From Takifugu bimaculatus (taxonomy: Eukaryota > Chordata > Actinopteri > Tetraodontiformes > Tetraodontidae): 64,000 nt of DNA. The number at the start of each line of letters is the position of its first letter. Position 1 is the stretch's first letter. The DNA lies in NCBI GenBank assembly GCA_004026145.2, contig CP034990.1:19670176-19734175 (forward strand), written 5' to 3'. The position numbers were made by a program, and so were the translations under genes. Shown one piece after another: positions 52,751-64,000 of the stretch. The notes beneath the pieces were generated by a model. It ran no database searches and had not been told where the DNA came from. It saw nothing but the letters and a program-made list of their open reading frames with translations.

Positions 52751-55700
52751 ATGGCCCTACTTAAATCCAACAAGTTATTCTACTGCCTGGGGAATATTTC
52801 CCCATCCATGGGAGTTTTTGCCACTCGTAACAGGTAAAGAATAGTTAGGAAATATCTAAAATGGATAGAAATTCGTTGCAAATATAGTGGCGTGTTTTGC
52901 GGTTAGCTTACGCGACAGTCGTATTATTTTAAGGATAAACATTGTCAGCCCGTTCAATAAATTACATTTAATTATTTTAGCTGTATTAGCTGGCAAGCTA
53001 AAGACACAGGGGTCAAAAAATTTGCAAAGGCCATGTTGTGTGAACCTCTGCACCGTTCAGTTAACGTTGTCCCAACCAGGTGAAGTAATATATCAAGTGC
53101 GGTATTAAAATATGATTGTGGCTACATTAACAGCTGGACGTAACTTTATTCTATCAGCAATATTGCTGCTAATCAAAGTATCCGTAATGGCGTATCCGTA
53201 ACGTGTAGACTTCCGTGGAAACCTGCTCCGGTGTTCAAATGCAGGGCTCTCAAATTGCTTCATGTTCAAAATGTCTGTAGCACTTTATGTCTAATAACTG
53301 ATGGTTTTGCTGTCTTTATATCGCAACTCTTTAAAGATTTTGACAATCGCGGTGGCCTTGATTGTCAGTGCACTAATAAGTTTGAGCTAAGCGACTTGTC
53401 GTAGTTGATGACGTCGCTGGCGGTGATTGGCTACCGCGCCAGCGCCTGATTGCTGATTGGCTAATTCCCTGCTGGAAACTGATACTAGAAGCGGTGTCCT
53501 TTCATGGCCTGCTTGGAGGGCAAATTCATTTTGATGGCTTTTTCTTTTAAATAGCCTCAAATAATTAATCTACATGTTGGGTTTTTCAATACTTGTGTGT
53601 CCTTTTCCCAGGGGGGGTACCGGTTTAAACATGGGCCGAGTTGGATGTCGTTTCCGGTGGCTTATTTCTGTTTGTGTGGGCGTGCCTCATGGTTTTACTT
53701 GGTATAGGCTCATGTTCAGACTTCTCAAGGACTTAAAGACAATACTGTTTCTAATATTAATGAAGACAATCCTTTCTAACACTTTGGTGAATTTATACTG
53801 TAAAGGGCATTAGAAAGAAATCCCTTAAACCAGTTTAGATCTATTGATTAGTGACCGTTTGTTCGTGGTGTTTGCATTAATGCTGAAGTCCAGCTTTTGA
53901 AATGATCTGTGCAAATGAAAACTCAAGTTCAGTGCACCAACGTTAGCACCAAACATTACCTTTATGTTTTGGTCTCTTTTCATATTTAACATACTTTAGA
54001 GAAAAGAAACTATAGTGTCCTGATAAAAATTTAGGAGCTATGCTACTGTGGTCCACTGATACAAACTTCACTGATCGTTTGCTTTGTTCAAACATAAATG
54101 ATTATCCCATTATTCTAAAGAATTATATTATATTGCATGTACTTTTTTGTTTTGTTTTTGATGTTTTCTCATCTGCATTTGAATAAAAAGCTTACATTTG
54201 TCAGACTAAACTGTCACCATTAATTCAGGGATTGTTGCATATTATTGGCTGGAGTGTTGGTGCCCTTTCCAAATGTTAAGTTTAAATTTAGCTGCATCAT
54301 TTAGAAGGGTTAAAATTTGATGAAGAAACCCGAGACAGCAACAAAGTGGTAGTACAGTGAAAGTCACAATCAACAATGTGCATTTCCAATGTGTTTATGT
54401 AACCATTCTAAGCTTCGTATGATAAGAAGCTTATGTACAGTTAACATGGATCATAAACGTCTGTAATGGACCTGAAAGACAAGTGACCTATTGCAACAAT
54501 GTAGCATTGTTTAGCATTAAAAACTGATTTTATTTACTGTGACTTGGCCATTTGCCTTGTTAATTACCAGTTAATTACCATAACTAATTTCCTAGTGGAT
54601 AATTCCTGCTTTACTGCAGTCTTGAGATTATTTAGAGCTTGTTTTGCCCTCGTATTACTTCAAATCTTGTACTCTGGACCCTCAGTCTGGATCATGTTTA
54701 TTCTCGTGCTGGCAGAGTGCGAGCTGTTCGTGCGTCGTATTCTGTCGTATTCTTGGATCATGTGAGCAGTTAATCTTGGGCATTAGGTCCGCAGCAGGTC
54801 ACGGGATCATGGTTAAAATGTTAGTTAGGTTAGTGTGACCAGTGTCACACAATACTGTTATAAGCTCGGATGCAATGAAGTCATTATGTTTATGTTGGAC
54901 AGTTTCGATGTACAACATGCAGCACCTTTTTTTAGATGTTGGCTCATTACTGCTGGTGTCCTTGCAGCTCCTGGTGGGGTGGAGTTCAGATGGGCCCACC
55001 TGATCCCATCCTGGGAGTGACAGGAGGCCTTCAAGAGGGATAGCAACCCTAAGAAGATGAACCTGGGCGTTGGAGCGTACAGAGACGACCAAGGCAAACC
55101 TTTTGTGCTCAGCTGTGTCCGGAAGGTAAAGCTCGCCAGTTGCTGCAGGCCGCATCTGCTCACATTAGGAAAAGCGGTAAACCCAGTGGTTAGGATCTTA
55201 AACGTATAACCTTCTTTTATTTCTTTCATTAAGGCAGAGGCACTCATTGCAGCCAAGCAACTGGACAAGGAGTACCTTCCCATCGGTGGTTTGGGGGAGT
55301 TCAGCAAGGCCTGTGCCACGCTGGCTCTCGGTGCTGATAATGAAGTACTGAAGAGTGGCAGGGTAAGTAGATACGGATAAAAGCTGCTTTTAGACTGCAC
55401 AAATAATTGCAGCTTTAGTTTTCTCCCAACAGAGTATCACCGTCCAGACCATCTCTGGCACTGGATCGCTTCGTATTGGAGCCAACTTTTTGGTAAATTC
55501 CTCTGACCGCAAAACCAAGTTAGAGATGTGGCCCGGCACGTGCGCTCACTAGGTGTTTGTCTCTCATCCTAGTCTCGTTTCCATGGAGCTTCACGTGACG
55601 TGTTCCTCCCTAAACCCTCCTGGGGAAATCACACACCAATCTTCAGAGACGCTGGCATGCAGCTCAAAGCATTACAGATATTACGACCCCTCCACCTGTG

Positions 55701-57542
55701 GCTTTGACTTCAAGGGAGCTCTGGATGACATCTCTGTAAGACACTAATATGGCAGAGGAGACCAAACATTCCCAGCCATTGTGTTTCAGGGATAACCTCT
55801 CCCAATGGCCACCCACATCCAGGTTTTCATTACTACACACGCCTCGTTTTCTTTTTTTTTTTTAAATGACAGGCGATCCCAGAGAAGAGTGTGATTTTGT
55901 TGCATGCCTGTGCCCACAATCCCACCGGCGTGGACCCCAGGCCTGAGCAGTGGAAGGAGATTTCTGACATTGTCAAGGTGAATATGCATCTGTAAAAATA
56001 AAGAACATTTTCTGTGTTTTTAATAATCCAAAATCAGTTTTGAATAAATGGTTTCTCTCTTTGTCCTTTTACAGAAAAGAAACCTGCTTGTTTTCTTCGA
56101 TATGGCCTATCAGGGCTTTGCCGAGTGGAGATATTGACCGCGATGCCTGGGCTGTGCGGTACTTCATTGAGCAGGGCCACAACGTCCTGCTCTCCCAGTC
56201 CTTTGCTAAGAACATGGGCCTCTATGGTCAGTCTGAGTTCACTGAGGATTATACTTAATTACAATTGGTAACTAAATGATGCACTTTGCCCAGAGAAACC
56301 AGGATGAATACCGGTACCTTTTGTCAGTAGGTGACCTGAACTCTATGTAGTCAAGGGCTTTTCTCTTTAGTGATGTTCATATTTACGTAATCCAAGATTA
56401 CCTCTGTTGTAGTTTGAAGAACTGTTCTGTACTTTCTGTGGTGGGAAAAGGTCCACTACTGTTCTTCGATGGGTGGAGAGCATAGTGCTATAGTTAGGTA
56501 GTGTGGTTCTACCCCCACCTAGTGGCGAGAACTGGTTATTGAGAACATTACTGGACTCTAAGTTGTTGATTCATTACCTCCACTGAGGATGTGTGACAGC
56601 TGGTGTTTGCTTGTCTGACTTTGAACAAAGAGCTATTTGAATTGATAACAAAGCAACCATGTTATGTACAGATGTTCTACTGCCTATATGTAGTATATAT
56701 GTGCTGTACTACAGGATTAACTTGTTAATTGGGTGTTGATGCATGTTGTTTCCACAGGTGAGCGTGTGGGAGGTTTTACTGTGGTGTGTAATGACGCAGA
56801 AGAGGCAAAGAGGGTCGAGTCCCAGCTCAAAATCCTCATCAGGCCAATTTATTCCAACCCACCAATGAACGGCGCCAGAATCGCAGCAACTATTCTCAAC
56901 ACGCCAGAGCTGCGCTCGCTGTGGTACGACCTTCCAGAAGCTACCAGAGTAGTTTGAATAGGTTCATGGCTTCATCTCTCATTTACTAATCATTTGCTTG
57001 CACTGTGTTGTCAAACGACAGGCTGGAGGAGGTGCACGGCATGGCCAACCGCATCATTAAGATGAGGGAACAGCTGGTGGCTGGTCTGAAAAATGAAGGC
57101 TCCACCCACAACTGGCAGCATGTCACCGACCAGATCGGGATGTTCTGCTTCACAGGCCTCAAACCCGAACAGGTTCCTGCTTCTTCTTTTCCCCTTTAAA
57201 AAATAACCCACGTTGATCTTTTTAAAGGCAAATGTAACGGAATATTTAACGCCACCGACAGCGTCAGGATATTTGCTCTAAACATTTTATCTTTTAGGTG
57301 CTCAGAGGTTTCACCACTAGCTCACATTAGTGACGGTAATAGCATCTTACTGTAATGACGCAACTCTATTACATTTAATAAACTAACATCCGGAAGTGCT
57401 GGTTTTGTGTTTTGTGCAGGTTGAACGCCTGACAAAGGAGTTTTCAGTGTACATGACCAAGGATGGAAGAATTTCAATGGCAGGCGTGACGTCTGGGAAC
57501 GTGGGCTACCTGGCACATGGCATCCATGCTGTCACTAAGTAG
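52751..57542 (+). CDS. got2: Mitochondrial aspartate aminotransferase (three apparent frameshifts)
   Basis: GOT2 is a PLP enzyme of the malate-aspartate shuttle that interconverts aspartate/2-oxoglutarate and oxaloacetate/glutamate. Ten exons: 52751-52833, 54968-55125, 55234-55362, 55433-55492, 55573-55735, 55873-55977, 56075-56226, 56758-56923, 57022-57172, 57420-57542. With one base discounted in exons 2, 5 and 7 this gives 428 residues (human: 430). The N-terminus (MALLKSNKLFYCLGNISPSM) is a presequence. Conserved parts: MGPPDPILGVT, NLGVGAYRDDQGKPF, QTISGTGSLRIGA, HACAHNPTGVDP, FFDMAYQGFA, the PLP-lysine segment SQSFAKNMGLYGERVG, YSNPPMNGARI and QIGMFCFTGLKPEQ. Extra bases lie at about 55023 (ACAGGAGG), 55672 (GCATTAC) and 56123 (GCCGAGTGG). 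Splice sites are all sound, and the other seven exons are intact. Confidence 0.93.
53409..53466 (+). promoter_or_regulatory. Promoter-like motif cluster in got2 intron 1
   Basis: TGACGTCG followed by two GATTGGCTA/GATTGGCTAATT inverted CCAAT boxes and a CGCGCC core within 58 bp. The CRE plus NF-Y arrangement is typical of promoters. No exon is seen downstream except got2 exon 2, so an alternative got2 start or an enhancer is possible. Confidence 0.35.
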
Positions 57543-58395
57543 GGCGGAGACGGCGTGGAGCGCGACGGATGAGAGGCAGCAGCGTGAAAGAGCAACGGCA
57601 AATTTCAATGACGACTTCATCCCTGAAGAACAACCTGATGTTTAGACATTCTGAGTGGGCTACATCATCATATCACTTTGCATTGTGTGGAATTGTTTAA
57701 AAGCATCACTTCCACTTTCCACAACGGTTTCCCTGAATTGGCTTTGTAAATTCTAAACTCCGCCCATCTCCATTAACAGATTATTGCTTATTTATTATGT
57801 AAAACTTAGCGTTGGCTGTGCATTAGTGCCCCATTATTGTCCATGACAAAGCGCTTTATTGCTTAAGTAGTGGAGTTGTTGCACTTTATTAGGTGTGAAG
57901 CACTGTTTTGATTTCTAAACTGGATTATCAGTCTATCAGGTCAAATCGAGTTGTTCATGGAATAATCAGCCATCCAGTAATACTCTTATTACCTCTGAAA
58001 GATACTCATCTCTGTTACTTTCATTTTGTTGGATGTAGGTTTAAGTTTACCGGTTTCACTTTAGTTTTGCAGGCCAACATCAAGTGTGTGGAAAACAATG
58101 GTAAAATTCATGCTCATTTCATATTCAAACGCTTCCTCAAATGCTATTTCTGATATAAAAGGTCGTCATATTTCACACGTCTATCAAATCTTGTATTCGA
58201 CTTTGTAGAGTCCATGAACAGATGAACACGTGCTTATTGCTGGAGACTGATGCTTCAGTCTCTCTGACTATGAGATGAATTTTAGAAAGGTTCTGTCCCC
58301 AGTCGGCTCATTAGTCTTAAACATCTGGCATGTGGACGCATTTTCCATTCTCTGAGAGTTTCGGATCAGTGGTCATGTACTTTATTGACAAAAAC

Positions 58396-58401
58396 AATAA
58401 A
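58396..58401 (+). terminator. got2 poly(A) signal
   Basis: AATAAA about 850 bp after the stop. No other gene lies between. Confidence 0.5.
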
Positions 58402-58419
58402 TTGTCAAAGAGGAATTGT

Positions 58420-59480
58420 GTTTTTCATTTTTGTTATTTGAGTTGACGGTTTAATTATTTACACCATTGTTGGCATCCGTTGGAAGTGGAGTCCACACTG
58501 CAGCCAGTAGTGTTGCAGCGCTGACGGGCTGTAAATTCTGTTTGGGGAGCAACATGCTCGGTTACACCACTGCAGGTGGGGGCTGATGTGGATGGTGAGT
58601 CTCCAGCTACTGTGGTCTGCAGGTTCCCAGCTTCATATCAGGATTAGCAATGAATGTGTCCATGACTCTGGGCTTAGAACGGTTGCATCCCGACGTGTTT
58701 CTGCCTCGGAGCATCGACTCCAGGGTGCAGGCCTGGGTAAACTGCACATCCTGGGAGGCCTCAGTCTGCTATGATGCTGCTGTAAGCGGACTTTAAATAA
58801 GCAGCCCTGGTGGCGATTAGACCATCTTCATGTCATTGTACATCGAATGGAAGCTGCTGCGACTGGAAGTGATTTGGATGATCTGGCAGGGATTCAGCCA
58901 ATAATCTTTGCTGCAGTATTATCAGAAAAAACCTGCTTGGCCCATTAAGCCTGACCTAATATTGACTGTCATATTGCATGTGCATTTCTTAAAAATTCTT
59001 TTGTTATTGACCAGTAAATTGAAGGGTTTATTTATTTATTTATTTTAGATGAATGGCAAGTAGAGTTCTGTAAGTTCCTCATTTCAGTTCAGAAATGTTG
59101 GCCTGGTTTCCATTGAAGGTTCCTGTTCAGTGGAATGCCACAATATGCTGTAGCTTCCACTACTTTGGTAGGAACGGTTGTATTGGGGAAATAAAACAAT
59201 ATGTAATATTATCAGATTGACTTAGTGGCCTACAAATGTAAAATCCCCATTTCCACAGTAACTGTGAAGGTACAAGTATTTTGGCCTGTAGTGCCTAGAA
59301 ATAGTCACCGAAACAAGGTCCAGAATGGAGGTTGTTGCCTCAGACCCAGAACAACATCCTTATTTTGCCTTGACTCGCGAACCATTTGTGGCATGTTGAA
59401 CATATTAAACAGTAGGTAAAGTTATATCCTCACGAGAGTTGATACTGAATTGGAGCGGTTTCCTCTCGCGAAGTGAAAGC
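58420..59480. other. got2-slc38a7 intergenic interval
   Basis: No gene recognised. A short (TTTA)n stretch lies at 59027-59048. Confidence 0.5.
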
Positions 59481-59492
59481 AAATGATACAAA

Positions 59493-59537
59493 ACTACATT
59501 ACCCACAACGCCAAGGAAAAGGGTCGATCACGTGATC
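59493..59537 (+). promoter_or_regulatory. slc38a7: slc38a7 promoter: ZNF143/THAP11-type box and CLEAR-like E-box
   Basis: ACTACATTACCCACAACGCC (59493-59512) resembles the ZNF143/THAP11 box. It is followed by the palindrome GATCACGTGATC (59526-59537) and a further TCACGTTA. TCACGTGA is the core of the CLEAR element bound by MiT/TFE factors at lysosomal genes, apt for a lysosomal transporter. Confidence 0.5.
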
Positions 59538-59559
59538 AGGTCACGTTAATTCAGCTGCC

Positions 59560-59613
59560 AAAATAGACGGCAGCTCAGTCCTCGTCTGCGGTGGACGCGG
59601 CGTCACAGACAAG
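59560..59613 (+). other. slc38a7: slc38a7 non-coding first exon
   Basis: A GC-rich stretch ends in the donor ACAAGGTACTCG (GT at 59614). The partner acceptor is likely TATGTTATCAG (AG at 60211-60212), so the coding exon begins with about 154 nt of leader. A 10-codon frame (MADEEPPDKE, 59754-59786) lies in the intron and would be an uORF only if an alternative first exon were used. Confidence 0.4.
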
Positions 59614-60366
59614 GTACTCGATCTTCCAGCTACACTTTATGAATCAGCTAAAGCGATGTGGTTTTATATCCCGACAGCACTGATTGTTTTTATGTGTGGC
59701 GTGTTTGCTGAAGCTAGCTAGTGTTTGTGTCTCATGCACAGCTAGGTGTAACGATGGCTGACGAGGAGCCGCCAGACAAAGAGTGACTCAGTGTTGATTT
59801 GTAGAAACTTCTTATTCACCCCCAACTTCAATGGGCCTTTTTTCCATTTTGTATTGGTACCTAATTGTTGTGGACTGTGGAAAACGTTAGCAGTTAATTG
59901 AGTTATGGTTAGCCGAACAACATCTGGATCTTCTCTGGCTGTGAACATCTGCCTTACTATTGCAGCCAAATGGCTTACGCAATGCTCAGATCTTCTTTAT
60001 ATACGTGTGACAAATGTGTCTCTTTGCTCCCCTGTCCTTTTGTAAAAGTCGTATTTTATTGTTGCTATGTTTATTCTGATAGATATTTTATGCTGTACTG
60101 AAACATGCTGCTTTTTTATGTGTGTGTTCACAATCATTTAAACTCTCAAAGACACATATCTGTGTTGTGCTGATATCATGTAACTGTTTCTGTCACTCTT
60201 ATATGTTATCAGATCGTTACCGACAGGCTCCACCGGTGTTCTACCTCTGAGAGACCTCCACTGGATCCTGCCGGTCGTGGAACTAAAGATATTCCGCCGA
60301 CGTCTGCTGCATCACTCCCATCCACCCAGACATTTCTGACCTGCTTCTCCTTCGCCGCTCGTCTCA

Positions 60367-63300
60367 ATGGCCATTCACAATGACGCTGAGGACTGGGCCG
60401 GCGCCGGGAGCATTAACTCCGGAGAGAGAGCGTGGCTCCTGCAGAGCCCCAGCGTGGACACCGACCGACACCTCGAGGCGGAGACGAGGAGGACGGCGGG
60501 CGTGTCGTCCCTGGGAGCAGTGGTCATCGTGGTCAATGCAGCTCTGGGAGCAGGTCTTCTCAATTTCCCTGCAGCGTTCAGTATGGCAGGAGGCATCACT
60601 GCAGGGGTGATGCTTCAAATGGTGAGGAAAGTCCTCCAACACCCCCCTCACTACACACAGAAGCACCACGTATCGACCTCAAACATTTGCGTCATCATCA
60701 CGCGTGACCAACACAGAACTGCTGCATTATCAGGAACGACATTAACTCTTTTCTGATTCTTCCCTCCAGTTCATGCTTATCTTCATCATCAGTGGCCTGG
60801 TGGTCCTCGGTTACTGCTCTGAGGTTTGTACCCCTTCTGTCAGGTTCTGGCCCGTTAATTTTACAACCGTTTCCCGTTCTTCAACCTCAGCGGAGCGAAG
60901 CACGTTGAGTTGTGCGTCGCCTGTGAAAAGCTGAAGAATGGACCCAGACTGAAAGGCTGTGATGACTTGTCTGCTCCCTTTAGGTCTCTAATGAAAGCAC
61001 CTATCAGGAGGTGGTTCGAGCCACGTGCGGGAAGGTCACAGGAGTCCTCTGTGAAATATCCATCGCCGTCTACACCTTTGGGACCTGCATTGCTTTCTTC
61101 ATTGTCATCGGAGACCAACTGGATCGCTGTAAGCATACGAGCCCCCGCTGGAATCTGTCATTTTTGCTCAATCAAAGCCGCCCAAGTGTTCTAAGGAGGA
61201 AGAACTCTGAGCTGTTTGGCTGTTTGTCAGGGCTGATCGCCCTTTAAAAGAGACGAGACCGTCACTGATGAGACCAAAGTGCGTAGATAATGACGCTTTT
61301 TTACTGGCGCCGTTCATGTGATCCAGTTTTACACTTCCATGTTCTGAAATGCTGACTGTGCGGAAACGTTGCCTGCAGACGGGATGTGGTTTCCGTCCAC
61401 GCTGCTGCTTATCCTGAGCGGTGTGCACGAGTGTGCACGGGCGCTGGGCCCGAGCCCCCGCTGCCATTTACTCTGTCTTTGTCTGTTTCCTCCTCCTGTT
61501 GCAGTGATCGCTGCCCTGGCTCATGAACCAGACAGCACAGTCAGCACTCACTGGTACACTGACCGCAAATTTACCATTGTTGTCACCGCGGTGCTGGTTA
61601 TTCTGCCTCTCTCCATTCCAAAAGAGATTGGCTTTCAGAAATATGCCAGGTACGGACACTCGGCTTCTGTTCACGCTCAGGGTCCAAACGGCTTTAGCTC
61701 CATGTCAGATGTTGTGTTCTTGGTTTGACTGCAGCGCTTTGAGCGTGCTGGGGACCTGGTACGTGACTGTCGTGGTCATTATAAAGTATATTTGGCCGGA
61801 TAAAGAGGTGACTCCTGGTTTTGGTTCGACCAGGTGAGCTATTTTATGCTCTTTTAAATGTCTTGGCTGTGTTTATGTACTGGGGACGGCGTCCTTGACC
61901 CTTCTCTGATGGATGTGTGTTACAGTTCAACCTCCTGGACGGCAGTTTTCAACGCCATGCCCACCATATGCTTTGGTTTCCAGGTATCTATACGAGCGCC
62001 CCGCGACATTAGCAATGTCTCCGTTTGTGTCGATGGATTAAACGTCTCTGTCCACAGTGCCATGTCAGCTGCGTGCCGGTGTTCAACAGCATGAGCAGAA
62101 AGGAGCTAAAACCCTGGGGAGTTGTTGTCACGCTCAGCATGATCATCTGCCTCTTTGTTTACACAGGAACAGGTAATCACGATGTTGACGAGTTTAGGAA
62201 GCAGCTCTCTCACGAAGTTCCGAATCCTGATACAGTGAAGTTGATCATCTGTGGCTCCATCACAGATTCTGATGTTTGTTGATCTTTAAACGCTTGTTTC
62301 TCTGCTCTGGATCAGGGGTCTGTGGCTACCTGACCTTTGGCTCCAACGTCAGTCAGGATATTTTGATGTCGTACCCTTCCAACGACATCGCCGTGGCGTT
62401 CGCAAGAGCTTTCATCGTCATCTGCGTCGTCACTTCCTATCCAATTTTACACTTTTGTGGCAGGTGAGATCAACGGATTAACCAGTTACACTTGTGGTTA
62501 ATAGGTTAATAGATGCATCTATTAACCTTTTTGTGTCATGTTGCCTTAAATGCACTGTTGAAGTAGGGCTGTTTGTAGCGACACTGTTATAACAGTGTTA
62601 TAACTGCACCTATGGTGTGTTGTAATGGCTGAAGTGTTGCCAGAGCCGTACCTGTACCAGACTTAACCGAGCACATGACCACATATTGTGACTGACACCC
62701 ATTAGTTAGTATATATACGTAATGCAAGGTTACGTAACATAGTGGGCCTACTAACCTACTAACTTACGTAATGTTACAAACCCCTTTTACCTTTGATCTG
62801 GAAGATCAAAACTCAAAGTCCCTCCAGAATCAGGAACATGTGGACAATTGAATCAGCTCCTCTTTGGCCCACTATCAACACCTGCTGACAGTTTCCTTCT
62901 AATCTGTTGATAACTTATTGAGATTTAATCAAGCATCTCGGGATTAGTCGGGGGTCAAGCCAACGTGTCACCGACTCGCCGTCACTTCCTTCCAGGGCGG
63001 TCATCGAAGGACTGTGGCTGCGTTTCCAAGGCGAGCACGTGGAGGTGTGTGTCCGCCGTGAGAAACGGAGGCGCGTCCTGCAGACCTTGGTGTGGTTCGT
63101 GGTCACGCTGGTTCTGGCGCTCTTCATCCCCGACATCGGCCGGGTCATCTCCATGATCGGAGGCCTGGCAGCCTGCTTCATCTTTGTGTTCCCGGGTAAC
63201 GCCCCCGACCAGCTCCTGAAGTGAGTCCAGCGTCCCACAGATGTCTGATGAGTGTCTCTGACCCCCACAGGTCTGTGCTTAATCCAAGCCAAGCTGTCAG

Positions 63301-63504
63301 AGACCGACATCCGCTCCGCCAGGTGAGCCGCTGTTCATCCGGCGACGTCCCGGAGTCAACCGGGAGAGTTTAACCCTTCTTTTGCTCCCTCTCTGCTACA
63401 GGTGGCACGGATTAGTGGTCTTTGGCATCGTCATGGTTACAATTGGAGCTTTCATCTTTGGCCTCACGACCACCAACTCCATATATCGGGACATTGCCAA
63501 CTAA
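60367..63504 (+). CDS. slc38a7: Lysosomal glutamine transporter, sodium-coupled neutral amino acid transporter 7
   Basis: Eleven exons: 60367-60621, 60770-60823, 60984-61128, 61505-61649, 61735-61833, 61926-61983, 62058-62172, 62316-62463, 62996-63195, 63271-63322, 63402-63504. They give 457 residues in unbroken frame (human: 462). The cytosolic N-terminus ends in ERAWLLQSPSVDTD, close to human ERARLLQSPCVDT. TM1 has NAALGAGLLNFPAAF, and later come TYQEVVRATCGKVTGVLCE, WYTDRKFTI, SIPKEIGFQKYA, YIWPDKEVTPG, PTICFGFQCHVS, SYPILHFCGRAVIEGLW and SMIGGLAACFIFVFPGLCL. In mammals this carrier exports glutamine (and asparagine) from lysosomes, supporting cells that feed on extracellular protein. From exon 6 onward, exon lengths match slc38a8 almost exactly (58, 115, 148, 200, 52, 103 bp). 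No poly(A) signal is seen before the window ends. Confidence 0.96.
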
Positions 63505-64000
63505 AGGGACGGTTGTTGTTGGGGACAGCCGCGTCCAGGCCGCCAGGGACAAAGTTGGGGGACGTCTGTGCTTCTGGACCACCGGATCAGATGGAAGAGC
63601 TCGTCTCGCCCATTCAAGAGTCCCCCACGCTCAGAATCCACTGCTGCTCAACAAGCGACGACACATCCTCACGTGACCTCCGACAGGTTTCTTCTTAGTT
63701 TCATGCAGTTTTTATTTCTAAGGGTGATTTTAACTAACAGAACAGACGGACTCTTTATAAGTGAAGTGAAGGCCACTATGTACAACGGTCTAGTAATCAA
63801 ATTGATTTTGATGATGACATTGTACCAATTTATACTTTTTAACTTGCAGGTTAATGATATTTATTGAAAAGAACTTGTGATGATCCCCTGGTTTAATCTA
63901 GATCAGGATTCTGGGTGGTCATGCTAAGAATTTGCACAGTGATGGATGATTAGTACCAGTTGGTTCAGGCAACTAAGAAATTATTAATTTTATTAAGTTG

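Overview
This window is a stretch of a compact ray-finned fish chromosome, most likely a percomorph teleost. The evidence is vertebrate gene structure with GT-AG introns often under 300 bp, many long CA/GT microsatellites, fish-type dispersed repeats, and gene content matching human chromosome 16q21-q24. I recognise nine protein-coding genes from their translated exons: cog4 (minus, its last ~16 codons lie left of the window), gfod2 (minus), then thap11, nrn1l, slc38a8, cmtr2, calb2, got2 and slc38a7 (all plus). Exon boundaries were placed by hand from splice sites, reading-frame phase and remembered human orthologues. No alignment was run.

Layout: 1-5.2 kb cog4; 6.6-10.0 kb gfod2 with a long 3' UTR; 12.15-13.7 kb the single-exon gene thap11; 16.3-18.8 kb nrn1l; 20-21.8 kb a repeat-rich gap with a small chemokine-like reading frame and a decayed Ty3/gypsy pol fragment; 22.7-26.2 kb slc38a8; 28.5-33.4 kb cmtr2 with a detached non-coding first exon; 33.4-41.4 kb a gene-free interval; 41.5-50.2 kb calb2, with a ~700 bp interrupted CTG tract in intron 8; 52.7-58.4 kb got2; 59.5-64 kb slc38a7.

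The genes do not form one pathway, but there are links. slc38a7 and slc38a8 are paralogous amino-acid transporters that share exon phases. THAP11 is a promoter-binding factor, and its promoter and that of slc38a7 both carry ZNF143/THAP11-type boxes. The slc38a7 promoter also has a CACGTG palindrome fitting a lysosomal transporter.

Five separate +1 interruptions sit in otherwise intact conserved exons: one in cog4, one in cmtr2 and three in got2. The simplest reading is insertion errors in the assembly; anyone using these proteins should check the raw reads. I found no bacterial-style system, CRISPR array or new multi-gene cassette. The most unusual items are the CTG tract, a cog4 intron that is almost all (GT)n starting at its splice donor, a GC-AG intron, regulatory motif clusters, and the frameshift pattern.
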